A stretch of DNA of 57,988 nucleotides from contig CANJLD010000023.1 in the NCBI GenBank assembly GCA_947475165.1, positions 1-57,988 on the forward strand, given 5' to 3'. The notes below the pieces were generated by a model that saw nothing but the letters and a program-made list of their open reading frames with translations, had not been told where the DNA came from and made no database searches. How positions within the stretch are numbered: position 1 is the stretch's first letter; the number at the start of each line of letters is the position of its first letter. Positions 25,273 to 33,771 of this stretch are shown here, piece by piece. This DNA is from Bacteroidota bacterium (lineage in GTDB: Bacteria > Bacteroidota > Bacteroidia > Chitinophagales > LD1). A program made the translations under genes and the position numbers.

Positions 25273-25494
25273 TTAAGTCACATACCCTTAACACACCTCA
25301 TAAACTTAATGTTACGCAAGTAAAAAGCGCAAAGCAGAACCACTCTACTATGGTAGTGCGCAATATTTAATCATTCAATAATCCCTCCTTAACATTCGCG
25401 TAACACACAATTTCATCCTTTGCGCCATTATCTAACGCAGAGGTAACACTGCCACACAAACGCTCAAAAATTACTAACACAAACCAACAACCCC

Positions 25495-26829
25495 ATGAGT
25501 AAAAAACTACTTTTTCCGCTCTTGTTTTTTATTGTTTCAGTTAGCGCAGCACAAACCAAATTAGATACGCTAAGCACCGATGTAGCCGATTTAAAAAAGA
25601 AAGCCACCGCTTTAGAATGGCTCAAAAAATTCAACCTGTCGGCTTACGTGCAAATGCAGTATCAGCATGCCGATACGGTGGGCATTAAATCGTATGCCGG
25701 TGGCGATTTTCCGGCACAGTCAAAAGACCGGTTCAGAATAAGACGAGGTCGTATTAAACTGGAGTTTGAGCACAAAGGCAATAAGGGAGTGGTAAATTAC
25801 TACGCCACCGCGCAGATTAACTTCAGCGAAACCGGTGTAAATTTTATTGAAGCCTACGGCCGCATAACCGACCCCTGGCTGAACACTTTTTCGGTAACCG
25901 GTGGTATGATGAACCGCCCCTTTGGATACGAAGTAGCTTTCTCCTCACGCAACCGCGAAACACCTGAGCGCATGAGACTGAACCAGATATTGTTTCCTAA
26001 CGAAAGAGATTTGGGTTTTATGCTGAGCATTGAACCGCCCAAGTATATGAAGAAGGCCAGCTTCTTTAAAATTAATGCCGGTATTTACAGCGGCACCGGA
26101 TTGCCAAACGCGGAAATTGATTCGAGAAAGGATTTTATCGGGCAGCTTATTCTTCGCAAAGAGTTTATGGATGGTAAAATAAAACTAGCCGGAGGTGCTT
26201 CGTATTACAACGGTGGCGTGCTGCAAAGCACCAACAACTATTATTTTATTGAAAAAGATACCACCGGTTTGCTCCGGTATATGAAACATACCGATTCAAC
26301 TACCCTCAACAAGAAATTTTTTAAGCGCGAATACATCGGTTTCGATTTGCAGTTGACCGCTTCTTACAAAATAGGTTCTACCACTATCCGTGGCGAATAC
26401 ACCTTCGGAAACGAACCGGGCACTTCTACATCTGACGGAACACCAATTGCCTTAGGCAGCGATATTTACAACCGCAGGTTCGATGGTTTCTATGCTTACT
26501 TCATTCAAACCTTTACACATAAAGTAAAAGGCGGAAACTTCTCGCACGATTTTGTATTTAAGTATGACTGGTTTGACCCAAACACCCGCGTAACCGGTAA
26601 AGACCTTTCTACCGCCAACGATGCCCGCACAAGTTTAGCCGATGTAAAGTATCAGACCTTCGGTGTAGGCTACATTTTCCGCCCCACCGATTATTTCAAG
26701 CTGATGCTGTATTACGATATTGTTAAGAACGAAACCACGCGCATCAACGGTTACACCCGCGATTTAAACGATAACGTCTTTACGCTGCGCACCCAGTTTC
26801 TTTTCGATTCAAGATGGTTTAATAAATAA
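25495..26829 (+). CDS. Phosphate-selective porin O/P family outer-membrane protein
   Basis: 444 residues with a signal peptide (VSVSAAQ, cut near residue 19), then a short coiled coil (LDTLSTDVADLKKKATALEWL) and a beta barrel. RFRIRRGRIKLEFEHKG, MMNRPFGYEVAFSSRNRETPERMRLNQILFPNERDLGFML and the last strand VFTLRTQFLFDSRWF are characteristic of the OprP/OprO-like family. It should admit phosphate or other anions. The pst genes follow immediately, which supports a phosphate role. Upstream, 25413-25423 contains CATCCTTTGC, a promoter-like box. Confidence 0.9.
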   Translation: MSKKLLFPLLFFIVSVSAAQTKLDTLSTDVADLKKKATALEWLKKFNLSAYVQMQYQHADTVGIKSYAGGDFPAQSKDRFRIRRGRIKLEFEHKGNKGVVNYYATAQINFSETGVNFIEAYGRITDPWLNTFSVTGGMMNRPFGYEVAFSSRNRETPERMRLNQILFPNERDLGFMLSIEPPKYMKKASFFKINAGIYSGTGLPNAEIDSRKDFIGQLILRKEFMDGKIKLAGGASYYNGGVLQSTNNYYFIEKDTTGLLRYMKHTDSTTLNKKFFKREYIGFDLQLTASYKIGSTTIRGEYTFGNEPGTSTSDGTPIALGSDIYNRRFDGFYAYFIQTFTHKVKGGNFSHDFVFKYDWFDPNTRVTGKDLSTANDARTSLADVKYQTFGVGYIFRPTDYFKLMLYYDIVKNETTRINGYTRDLNDNVFTLRTQFLFDSRWFNK

Positions 26830-26862
26830 AGTTGGCTTAAAGATTTAGTAACACACTGATTA

Positions 26863-26870
26863 CACATTTG
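26863..26870 (+). promoter_or_regulatory. Putative -7 box ahead of pstS
   Basis: CACATTTG, close to the TAnnTTTG element of Bacteroidota, lies 30 bases upstream of the pstS ATG and 34 bases after the porin stop. It suggests that pstS can be started separately from the porin gene. Confidence 0.42.
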
Positions 26871-26900
26871 CATTACAAAAAACATAAACAAAAAACAATC

Positions 26901-27947
26901 ATGAAGAATCTACTTATCACAACAGCCGTTGCCCTTATTCTCGCTTCGTGCGGAACCAAGCAGCAGCAAACAGAAGAAAGCACCGGATTAAAAGGCGAAA
27001 TTAAACTGGATGGATCATCTACCGTGTATCCTTTAGCTGAGGCGGTGGCAGAAGATTTCGGCAAAGCAAACGCTGCGGTAAAAGTAACAGTAGGTGAATC
27101 GGGCACCGGTGGCGGTTTTAAAAAATTCGGAAGAGGCGAAACAGATATTTCAAATGCATCGCGCCCCATTAAAGCCAGCGAAGACTCAGCCTGCAAAGCA
27201 GCCAACATTGAATACATCGAATTGCCGATAGCTTACGATGGCTTAGCCATTGTGGTAAACAAAGAAAATACCTGGCTCGAAAAAATTACGGTAGCGGAAC
27301 TGAAAAAAATGTGGGAACCGGCTGCTCAGGGAAAAATTACAAAATGGAATCAGGTAAATCCTAAATGGCCGGCTCAGGAAATTCACTTGTTTGGTGCAGG
27401 CACACAAAGCGGCACCTTCGATTACTTTACCGAAGCGGTAGTTGGCAAATCAAAAGAATGCCGTGGCGATTATACCGCCAGCGAAGACGATAACGTATTG
27501 GTGCAGGGCATTGCAGGCGATAAACTGGCTCTTGGCTTCTTCGGTTTAGCTTATTACGAAGGCAACAAAGACAAACTGAAGTTGATTCCGGTAGACGATG
27601 AGAAAAAAGAAAACGGAGATGGTGGTATTGTGCCAACATCCGAAACGGTTCAGAACGGAACGTATCAGCCGCTTTCGCGTCCCTTGTTTATTTATATCAG
27701 TAAAAAATCGGCAGAGCGCGCAGAGGTAAAAGCATTTGCAGAATACTTTGTAGCGAATGCAGGCAAGCTGGCAAAAGAAGTTGGCTACGTAGCCCTACCA
27801 GATGCAGTTTATGAATTAGTGAAGAAGAGATTGGCCGCAGGCACCACCGGTTCAGTATTTACCGGTAAGAATACCGTAGGAATTAAAATGGAAGAACTAC
27901 TGAAAGATGAAACACCGGTTGAAGCAACAGCAACTGAAAAGAAATAA
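26901..27947 (+). CDS. pstS: Phosphate ABC transporter substrate-binding lipoprotein PstS
   Basis: 348 residues from ATG 26901; the earlier in-frame ATG at 26868 gives a charged, non-signal N-terminus. The lipobox is LILASCGTKQQ. The binding-protein core shows DGSSTVYPLAEAVAEDF and GESGTGGGFKKFGRGETDISNASRP, which hold phosphate-binding Ser/Thr/Asp residues in PstS, and later GAGTQSGTFDYFTEAVVG. It delivers phosphate to the PstCA channel. First gene of pstS-pstC-pstA-pstB-phoR. Confidence 0.95.
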   Translation: MKNLLITTAVALILASCGTKQQQTEESTGLKGEIKLDGSSTVYPLAEAVAEDFGKANAAVKVTVGESGTGGGFKKFGRGETDISNASRPIKASEDSACKAANIEYIELPIAYDGLAIVVNKENTWLEKITVAELKKMWEPAAQGKITKWNQVNPKWPAQEIHLFGAGTQSGTFDYFTEAVVGKSKECRGDYTASEDDNVLVQGIAGDKLALGFFGLAYYEGNKDKLKLIPVDDEKKENGDGGIVPTSETVQNGTYQPLSRPLFIYISKKSAERAEVKAFAEYFVANAGKLAKEVGYVALPDAVYELVKKRLAAGTTGSVFTGKNTVGIKMEELLKDETPVEATATEKK

Positions 27948-27976
27948 CTTTTTGACAGTTAATAATTGACAGGCAC

Positions 27977-28002
27977 GTGCCACGGTTTTGTAACCGTGGC
28001 AC
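27977..28002 (+). promoter_or_regulatory. Hairpin between pstS and pstC
   Basis: GTGCCACGGTT, loop TTGT, AACCGTGGCAC: a perfect 11-base stem in the 67-base gap between pstS and pstC. There is no T run, so a full terminator is unlikely. Such an intercistronic hairpin often protects the upstream message and lets the binding protein be made in excess over the permease. Confidence 0.75.
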
Positions 28003-28014
28003 GGCTATATTCAA

Positions 28015-28890
28015 ATGAACACGAAAGAGAAAATAATTGAATGGTTATTGTTTGCCTGCGCAGCTTTGTGTGTGCTCACCACGCTTGGCATTATTGCAGT
28101 ACTAGCCATTCAATCGGTTCAATTTTTCAGCGAAGTTCCCTTAAAAGATTTTTTAACCGACACCCAATGGACTCCGCTCTTTGCCGATAAGCATTTCGGC
28201 ATCCTTCCTCTCCTATCCGGAACTTTTCTTACAACAATCATTGCAATCACCATTGCTTTACCAATAGGATTGACCACGGCCATTTACTTAAGCGAGTATG
28301 CTTCTAAAACATTCCGCTCTACAGTAAAACCTGTTCTCGAAATTCTTGCCGCTATTCCAACCGTAGTGTATGGTTACTTTGCGTTAACAGTAGTTACTCC
28401 ATTCTTACAAATATTTTTCCCCTCGCTCTCCGGCTTTAACGCCATTTCACCGGGCATTGTAATGGGCTTAATGATTGTCCCGCTCATCTCCTCACTAAGC
28501 GAAGATGCCTTGTATGCCGTGCCTAAAAGTTTACGCGAAGGTGCGTATGCGCTCGGCTCCTCAAAACTGCAAACTGCTTTTCGTGTTTTAATTCCCGCTG
28601 CCTCATCGGGCATCATAGTATCAATTATTCTGGCAGTGTCGAGAGCGTTAGGAGAAACAATGATTGTAGCGATTGCTGCCGGACAGCAACCGCGCTTAAC
28701 CCTTGACCCGCGTGTGCCGATTGAAACAGTAACAACCTATATCGTGCAAGTATCCGGTGGCGATGTGCCACACGGCTCACTCGAATACAAAACAATTTTC
28801 AGCGCGGGGCTTTCACTTTTTGTTATCACGCTAATTCTGAACAACATCAGTTTTTTCGTCAAGAAAAAATACCGCGAGCAGTATGAATAA
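28015..28890 (+). CDS. pstC: Phosphate ABC transporter permease PstC
   Basis: 291 residues, six membrane spans. The cytoplasmic coupling loop is LREGAYALGSSKLQTAFRVLIPAASSGIIVSII, and ALGETMIVAIAAG follows in the next span, both typical of PstC. ILAAIPTVVYGYFAL and the TPLF.DKHFGILPLLSGT periplasmic segment also fit. It forms the inner-membrane channel with PstA. Its stop overlaps the pstA start by 8 bases. Confidence 0.95.
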   Translation: MNTKEKIIEWLLFACAALCVLTTLGIIAVLAIQSVQFFSEVPLKDFLTDTQWTPLFADKHFGILPLLSGTFLTTIIAITIALPIGLTTAIYLSEYASKTFRSTVKPVLEILAAIPTVVYGYFALTVVTPFLQIFFPSLSGFNAISPGIVMGLMIVPLISSLSEDALYAVPKSLREGAYALGSSKLQTAFRVLIPAASSGIIVSIILAVSRALGETMIVAIAAGQQPRLTLDPRVPIETVTTYIVQVSGGDVPHGSLEYKTIFSAGLSLFVITLILNNISFFVKKKYREQYE

Positions 28891-29740
28891 TGAGGATATA
28901 AAGACATTAAAAAACAATTCGTTTAAAGTGTGGGCAGTGTTCGCCACCTCTATCGGTCTTGTTATGCTCGGCATCCTGCTCGTTAAAATAGGTATGGATG
29001 GCATGCACCGCATAAGCATGCAATTCTTCACCTCTCTTCCATCGCGCAGGGCTGAAGAAGCCGGAATCTTTACAGCATGGGTAGGAACACTTTGGATAAT
29101 GGGAACTACTGCACTAATAGCCATACCGGTGGGTATTGGTGCCGGCATCTATCTCGAAGAATATTCGAAGAAAGGCTGGTGGTCAAGTTTTCTTGAAATA
29201 AATATTTCAAACCTTGCCGGTGTTCCTTCTATCATTTATGGCTTGTTAGGTTTAGAAGTTTTTGTCCGCTTACTGCACATGGGCGAAAGTATTTTGGCGG
29301 GAAGTTTTACGCTCGCATTACTTATTCTTCCAATTGTAATTGTCTCCACCCGCGAATCCATTAAAGCAGTTCCAAAAACATTACGCGAAGCATCGTATGC
29401 ATTAGGTGCAAGCAAATGGCAAACCGTATGGATGCAGGTTTTGCCCGCAGCAGCCGGTGGAGTAATGACCGGAATTATTCTTGCCCTTTCAAGAGCCATT
29501 GGCGAAACTGCACCGTTGATTGTTGTAGGTGCACTAACCTATGTACCGTTTACACCAAAATCTGTTTTCGATTCGTTTACTGTTTTACCTATTCAGATTT
29601 TCAACTGGGTAAGTCGACCGCAGGCAGAATTTTTAGTGAACGCAGCAGCCGGAATTATTGTGCTGGTAGCAATAACAATTGTGATGAACGGTAGCGCAGT
29701 ACTGCTAAGGAATAGATGGCAGAAAAATGTAAAATGGTAA
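28883..29740 (+). CDS. pstA: Phosphate ABC transporter permease PstA
   Basis: 285 residues, six membrane spans. Conserved features are [45 protein letters not shown], the coupling loop [46 protein letters not shown], and AALTYVPF-like segment ALTYVPFTP. Overlaps pstC by 8 bases at its start and pstB (TAATG) at its end, so the three are translationally coupled. Confidence 0.95.
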   Translation: MNNEDIKTLKNNSFKVWAVFATSIGLVMLGILLVKIGMDGMHRISMQFFTSLPSRRAEEAGIFTAWVGTLWIMGTTALIAIPVGIGAGIYLEEYSKKGWWSSFLEINISNLAGVPSIIYGLLGLEVFVRLLHMGESILAGSFTLALLILPIVIVSTRESIKAVPKTLREASYALGASKWQTVWMQVLPAAAGGVMTGIILALSRAIGETAPLIVVGALTYVPFTPKSVFDSFTVLPIQIFNWVSRPQAEFLVNAAAGIIVLVAITIVMNGSAVLLRNRWQKNVKW

Positions 29741-30603
29741 TGGAAACAATTAGAATTGAAAAGAAGATGAAAACAAACACAGAAAAGCAACACGAAATTG
29801 TGAGCGCTGAGTTTATGCCCGATGAAAATTTTTCAACGAAAAGAAAAGTGATGAATAAAATTGAAACCAAGAATGTTCACTGCTGGTATGGCGATTTTCA
29901 CGTACTGCGCGATGTAACCATCGCCATTGAGCCCAATACGGTTACAGCACTTATCGGCCCCTCCGGTTGCGGCAAATCAACTTACCTGCGCGCGTTTAAT
30001 CGAATGAACGATTTGATTGACGGATTTAAACTAGAAGGGGATGTATTGATTGACGGAAAGAATATTTACGATAAACAGATGCATGTAAACGAGTTGAGGA
30101 AAAATGTTGGAATGGTATTTCAAAAACCAAATCCTTTTCCCAAAAGCATTTACGAAAACGTAGCGTATGGACTGCGCGTAAATGGTATCAACGACAAAAA
30201 AGTAATTGACGAAACTGTAGAACGTTCACTTAAACAGGCCGCTCTTTGGAATGAAGTAAAAGACAATCTTCATAAAAACGCGCTTGGCCTTTCCGGTGGT
30301 CAACAACAGCGTTTGTGCATTGCCCGTGCAATAGCCATTCAACCTTCTGTTATTTTAATGGATGAAGCTACTTCCGCACTTGACCCGATTTCCACAGGAA
30401 AAATTGAAGACTTGATTGCCGAGTTAAAAAAAGATTACACCATTATGATTGTTACGCATAATATGCAACAGGCAGTTCGGGTGAGCGACAAAACGGCTTT
30501 CTTCTTTTTAGGTGATATGGTTGAATACAACAACACGAAAGAAATTTTCAATAACCCGCAACAGGAACATACGCGTAATTATGTAGGCGGAAGATTTGGT
30601 TAG
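29740..30603 (+). CDS. pstB: Phosphate ABC transporter ATPase PstB
   Basis: 287 residues if started at ATG 29740, which shares a base with the pstA stop (TAATG). Walker A is GPSGCGKST, the Q loop [21 protein letters not shown], the signature [16 protein letters not shown], Walker [14 protein letters not shown] and the switch His [10 protein letters not shown]. The family proper begins near [14 protein letters not shown] at 29851, so the first 37 residues are an extra lead-in or the real start is 29851. It powers phosphate uptake through PstCA. Confidence 0.95.
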   Translation: METIRIEKKMKTNTEKQHEIVSAEFMPDENFSTKRKVMNKIETKNVHCWYGDFHVLRDVTIAIEPNTVTALIGPSGCGKSTYLRAFNRMNDLIDGFKLEGDVLIDGKNIYDKQMHVNELRKNVGMVFQKPNPFPKSIYENVAYGLRVNGINDKKVIDETVERSLKQAALWNEVKDNLHKNALGLSGGQQQRLCIARAIAIQPSVILMDEATSALDPISTGKIEDLIAELKKDYTIMIVTHNMQQAVRVSDKTAFFFLGDMVEYNNTKEIFNNPQQEHTRNYVGGRFG

Positions 30604-30653
30604 AAATTTATCGCCATTTTCGCCTCACTAAATACCTTCGCCAATAATTTATT

Positions 30654-31694
30654 TTGGATAAACTCTCTACACGCACCCTTACTATCATTATCGCGCTGTT
30701 GCTGGCAACCGTTGTCAGCGGTATTGATATTTATTTCAATTCAAGTTGGCAACACTTTGCAATAATTTTCTTGGTTGTGTTTATTCTGGCTTCGCTGCTC
30801 ATGTATTATGTGGTAGATATTTATTTGCGAAACAGAATCAAGCTGGTTTACAAAATCATTCACCAGTTTAAACTCAGCAAAAGCTTAAAAGAATCAATTG
30901 GCGACACACTGGGCGATGACCCGCTGAGCGAAATGGAAACACAGGTGAAAGATTATGTAATGAACAACACACGCGAGTTGGAAGACCTGCGCAAGCTCGA
31001 ACAGTTTCGAAGAGAATTTCTCGGCAATCTTTCGCACGAATTAAAAACCCCTCTCTTCAATATTCAGGGGTATGTGAACACGCTTTTAGAAGGCGCGATG
31101 GACGACCCGAAAGTTTCCAAACAATTTTTAGAGCGCACTACTAAAAGCATTGAGCGCCTGAGCAACCTCGTAGATGATTTGGATGAAATTTCGCGTTTAG
31201 AGCGTGGCGAAGAATCGGTATTGTTAGATACGTTTGATATCAACAAATTAGTTCACGAAGTTTTCGAAAGCATGGAGCTGATAGCAAGACTGAAAAACAT
31301 TTTGCTCGAAGTAAAGAAAGCTGCAGATAAACCGTTTTTTGTTTATGCCGATAAAGAAAAAATTCGTCAGGTCATCACCAACTTAGTAGTTAACTCCATT
31401 AAATACGGCAACGATAACGGACAAACCGTTTGTGGTTATTACGATATGGACGAAAACATTCTGATAGAAGTAACCGATAACGGCATTGGAATTTCAGAAG
31501 AACATCTTCCGCGCTTGTTCGAGCGTTTCTACCGGATAGATAAACATCGTTCGCGTGAACAAGGTGGCACCGGTCTTGGTTTAGCCATTGTAAAACACAT
31601 TCTCGAAGCTCACCATCAAACCATCAATGTGCGCAGCACCGTTGGCGTAGGAACTACTTTTGCGTTTACGCTAAAGAAGTCGAAAGAAAAGTAA
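30654..31694 (+). CDS. phoR: PhoR-like sensor histidine kinase
   Basis: 346 residues, TTG start. Two membrane spans at about 8-25 and 30-52 with almost no periplasmic loop, then a HAMP-free linker. HisKA is REFLGNLSHELKTPLFNIQGYV with the phosphorylated His at residue 128; the ATPase domain has NLVVNSIKYG (N box), DNGIGISEEHL (G1), FERFYRID (F box) and GGTGLGLAIV (G2). Position directly after pstSCAB and the lack of a sensory loop are as in PhoR, which senses phosphate through the Pst complex. No phoU or phoB gene is in the window. Confidence 0.85.
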   Translation: MDKLSTRTLTIIIALLLATVVSGIDIYFNSSWQHFAIIFLVVFILASLLMYYVVDIYLRNRIKLVYKIIHQFKLSKSLKESIGDTLGDDPLSEMETQVKDYVMNNTRELEDLRKLEQFRREFLGNLSHELKTPLFNIQGYVNTLLEGAMDDPKVSKQFLERTTKSIERLSNLVDDLDEISRLERGEESVLLDTFDINKLVHEVFESMELIARLKNILLEVKKAADKPFFVYADKEKIRQVITNLVVNSIKYGNDNGQTVCGYYDMDENILIEVTDNGIGISEEHLPRLFERFYRIDKHRSREQGGTGLGLAIVKHILEAHHQTINVRSTVGVGTTFAFTLKKSKEK

Positions 31695-31722
31695 ACTCCG
31701 TTTCAAATCTCAAATTCAAAAT

Positions 31723-31730
31723 TATATTTG
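31723..31730 (+). promoter_or_regulatory. Duplicated tRNA-Leu promoter (-7 box TATATTTG), left copy
   Basis: TATATTTG matches TAnnTTTG exactly. It lies 12 bases before the broken tRNA copy at 31742, the same distance as in the intact tRNA locus (32132 to 32151). The surrounding AATTCAAAATTATATTTGCG is identical in both copies. In the left copy it is placed to drive the GIY-YIG gene. Confidence 0.72.
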
Positions 31731-31741
31731 CGCTCCTCAAG

Positions 31742-31830
31742 GCCCGGATGGCGAACCTGCCTGTCGGCAGACAGGACTGGTAGACGCACTACCCTGTCTG
31801 CCGACAGGCAGGTTCGAAACTCCTTTTTTT
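31742..31830 (+). pseudogene. Broken tRNA-Leu copy carrying a 20-bp inverted repeat pair
   Basis: GCCCGGATGGCGAA and ACTGGTAGACGCACTACC match the acceptor/D-arm part of the intact tRNA-Leu at 32151. Between them is CCTGCCTGTCGGCAGACAGG (31756-31775), and directly after the D-arm comes its exact reverse complement (31793-31812). GTTCGAAACTCC, a T-arm-like piece, follows. The anticodon stem-loop and variable arm are lost, so it cannot be a tRNA. The 20-mer is itself nearly palindromic. Confidence 0.85.
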
Positions 31831-31846
31831 CCACTTTATTACGAAC

Positions 31847-32101
31847 ATGCAGAAAATACAAGAACACTTTTGGGTTTTTGCTATTTCCTCGCTGCACCGG
31901 AAATATATTTATGTAGGACTAACCAACGATTTGGACAGAAGATTCAAACAACATAACACCGGACAGAATCCGACAACCAAACCATATCTCCCGTTCAAAG
32001 TTTTACATACAGAAAAATTTGCAACCAGAATAGAAGCGAGAGAAAGAGAGAAATATTTGAAAAGCGGTGTTGGAAAAGAGTTTCTAAAAACATTACTCTA
32101 A
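31847..32101 (+). CDS. GIY-YIG domain nuclease family protein
   Basis: 84 residues, a single GIY-YIG domain of the short UPF0213/YhbQ-like class. YIYVGLTNDLDRRFKQHNTGQ carries the 'YVG' half of the motif, the catalytic-type Arg (DRRFKQH) and Asn; TTKPYLPFKVLHTEKFATRIEAREREKYLKSGVGKEFLKTLL is the family's standard second half with catalytic-type Glu. The first half-motif (GIY) is degenerate (VFAISSLHRKYIY). It probably binds or nicks structured DNA. It lies between a broken and an intact copy of a tRNA-Leu gene and seems to use the duplicated tRNA promoter. Confidence 0.9.
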   Translation: MQKIQEHFWVFAISSLHRKYIYVGLTNDLDRRFKQHNTGQNPTTKPYLPFKVLHTEKFATRIEAREREKYLKSGVGKEFLKTLL

Positions 32102-32131
32102 ATATTTGCGCGGGTATTTCCAATTCAAAAT

Positions 32132-32139
32132 TATATTTG
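32132..32139 (+). promoter_or_regulatory. Promoter -7 box of tRNA-Leu
   Basis: TATATTTG, an exact TAnnTTTG match, 12 bases before the mature tRNA. A TTTG at 32105-32108 could be the -33 element. The same box is duplicated at 31723-31730. Confidence 0.72.
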
Positions 32140-32150
32140 CGCCTCTCAAG

Positions 32151-32234
32151 GCCCGGATGGCGAAACTGGTAGACGCACTACCTTGAGGTGGTAGCGCCTT
32201 AACGGGTGTAGGAGTTCGAATCTCCTTTCGGGCA
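32151..32234 (+). tRNA. tRNA-Leu (anticodon GAG)
   Basis: Acceptor stem GCCCGGA pairs with TTCGGGC, discriminator A at 32234. D arm has TGGCGAAACTGGTAGACGCA. The anticodon stem CTACC/GGTAG encloses the loop TTGAGGT, giving GAG. The long variable arm (CGCCTTAACGGGTG) is that of a class II tRNA, and the T arm is GGAG-TTCGAAT-CTCC. CCA is not encoded. A terminator follows 7 bases later. Its 5' half is duplicated at 31742. Confidence 0.95.
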
Positions 32235-32240
32235 CAAAGG

Positions 32241-32267
32241 AAAGCCCCGCGAATTGCGGGGCTTTTT
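32241..32267 (+). terminator. Terminator after tRNA-Leu
   Basis: AAAGCCCCGC, loop GAATT, GCGGGGCTTT then TTATT. A 10-base stem with a T run right after the tRNA. It also excludes the upstream in-frame ATG at 32254 as the start of the next gene. Confidence 0.88.
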
Positions 32268-32280
32268 ATTTTCACCGCAC

Positions 32281-33486
32281 ATGAAACTCCACCGCAATCT
32301 CTGCAACGCTGTCATTTTTGGTTTAAAAGAAATTTTGCTCGATAAAAAACAGGCAGATGTAACCGTAAGCAATCTGCTGCAATCGAACAAAAGCTGGGGC
32401 GCGCGCGACAGAAACTTTATTGCAGAGAACATTTACAACATCGTTCGATACAAACGCCTTTACGAATTTTGTATAGAAGATGAATTGTTTGGCGAAGTAT
32501 CGCTCTGGAAAATGTTCGGCACAAAATTGTTGCTCGAAAATATTCCACTACCCGAATGGACAGAATTTGCAGAACTGGATAAAGAGAAAATTGTTTCACG
32601 ATTTGAAGAAGCAAAGAGCATTGGCAAAATACGCGAGTCAATTCCTGATTGGTTATATGTACTGGGGCAAAAAGAATTAGACGTGGACTGGGAGAAAGAA
32701 ATTACTGCACTCAACACACAGGCAAAATTTTCTGTCCGCATCAACACCCTCAAAACAAATCACGAAATAATTAAGCGGCTGTTTACCGATGAGGGAATTG
32801 AATTCTCAGAAACTTCGCTTGCACCTGATGCGCTAATCATTCACACCAAAAAGAATTTCAGAAATCATCCCACATACAAAAATGGCTTGTTCGAAGTGCA
32901 GGATATTTCTTCTCAATTAATTGCACCATTCCTGGAAGCAGCACCGGGCATGAATGTAATAGACGGTTGTGCCGGTGCCGGTGGAAAATCTTTACACCTC
33001 ACAGCACTTATGCAAAACGAGGGAGAGATTCTCTCGGTTGATATTCATGAACGCAAATTAGATGAACTGGAGAAACGCGCTTCGCGTGCAGGTTGCAAAA
33101 TCATAAAACCTCTTCATGCCGAAAAGCTGACACGGCATTTTCAAGGGCTGCTGCAATCCTTTGCCGATAGAATTCTTTTAGATGTTCCCTGCTCAGGCTT
33201 GGGTGTATTGCGCAGAAAGCCCGATGCTAAATGGAGCCTGACAAAAAAATTTATTGACGAGCTGAAACAAACACAGTTGCAGATATTAGATGAATACGCT
33301 CCTCTGCTAAAGAAAGGCGGAATCCTCGTTTACTCTACCTGTAGCATTCTTCCCTCTGAAAACGAAATGCAGATAAAGCTCTTTTTAGAAAAGCACAAAG
33401 AGTTCCAACTGCTGGAAGAAAAAAGAATATCTCCGGCCAATACGGGCTTTGACGGGTTTTATATGGCGAAGTTGAAGAAAGTGTAA
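32281..33486 (+). CDS. RsmB/NOP family RNA m5C methyltransferase
   Basis: 401 residues from ATG 32281, just after the terminator. Residues 1-140 are a NusB-like helical RNA-binding region (NAVIFGLKEILLDKKQADVTVSNLL; RDRNFIAENIYNIVRYKR). The methyltransferase part shows QDISSQLIAPFL, VIDGCAGAGGKSLHLTALM (SAM loop), ILLDVPCSGLGVLRRKPDAKW with the release Cys in PCSG, and VYSTCSILPSENE with the catalytic Cys in STCS. It methylates cytosine in rRNA or tRNA; the exact target is not evident. Confidence 0.92.
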   Translation: MKLHRNLCNAVIFGLKEILLDKKQADVTVSNLLQSNKSWGARDRNFIAENIYNIVRYKRLYEFCIEDELFGEVSLWKMFGTKLLLENIPLPEWTEFAELDKEKIVSRFEEAKSIGKIRESIPDWLYVLGQKELDVDWEKEITALNTQAKFSVRINTLKTNHEIIKRLFTDEGIEFSETSLAPDALIIHTKKNFRNHPTYKNGLFEVQDISSQLIAPFLEAAPGMNVIDGCAGAGGKSLHLTALMQNEGEILSVDIHERKLDELEKRASRAGCKIIKPLHAEKLTRHFQGLLQSFADRILLDVPCSGLGVLRRKPDAKWSLTKKFIDELKQTQLQILDEYAPLLKKGGILVYSTCSILPSENEMQIKLFLEKHKEFQLLEEKRISPANTGFDGFYMAKLKKV

Positions 33487-33675
33487 TTACTCACAATCAT
33501 ATCCCAGCGATTCCTGATAACGGAACGCCTGTGCGTAAGAATCTTCGGTAGCATAATCTTTTCTGCAAAGTTCTACATCTTTAGCAGGATACTTACGGCA
33601 AGTGCCGCAATGCTTACAGGAATCTGCTGCCAAAAGAAGAAATGCCGAGATAAGAAGAAGGAAAGTTGTCCTCAT
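33487..33675 (-). CDS. Small Cys-rich lipoprotein, hypothetical
   Basis: 62 residues. The N-terminus FLLLISAFLLLAADSCKHCGTC is a lipoprotein-type signal with Cys at about residue 20, followed by CxxCxxC spacing (CKHCGTC), a further Cys in ELCRK and a final CE. The mature part is only about 40 residues. Cys pairs suggest metal binding or disulfides on the periplasmic face. Its stop abuts the stop of the methyltransferase gene. Confidence 0.6.
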   Translation of the reverse strand: MRTTFLLLISAFLLLAADSCKHCGTCRKYPAKDVELCRKDYATEDSYAQAFRYQESLGYDCE

Positions 33676-33771
33676 GTTTTGCGTAAATTATTTTCGAATA
33701 TAAATAAATCCGATTCACTTTTGCTCCGTTAAAAGTTTTTCTATTTTTAAACGCACATTAAAATCTCCTGA

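Noticed and set aside
25281-25494. Pho box upstream of the porin
   Set aside because: TTAACATTCGCGTAACAC-like stretches are present, but I know no reliable Bacteroidota Pho box to match them against.
31742-31830. A second functional tRNA-Leu
   Set aside because: The anticodon arm and variable arm are absent and two 20-base insertions break the fold.
31703-31916. Short frames with LSADRQVR-like repeats on both strands
   Set aside because: They are translations of the CCTGCCTGTCGGCAGACAGG inverted repeats in the broken tRNA and have no protein features.
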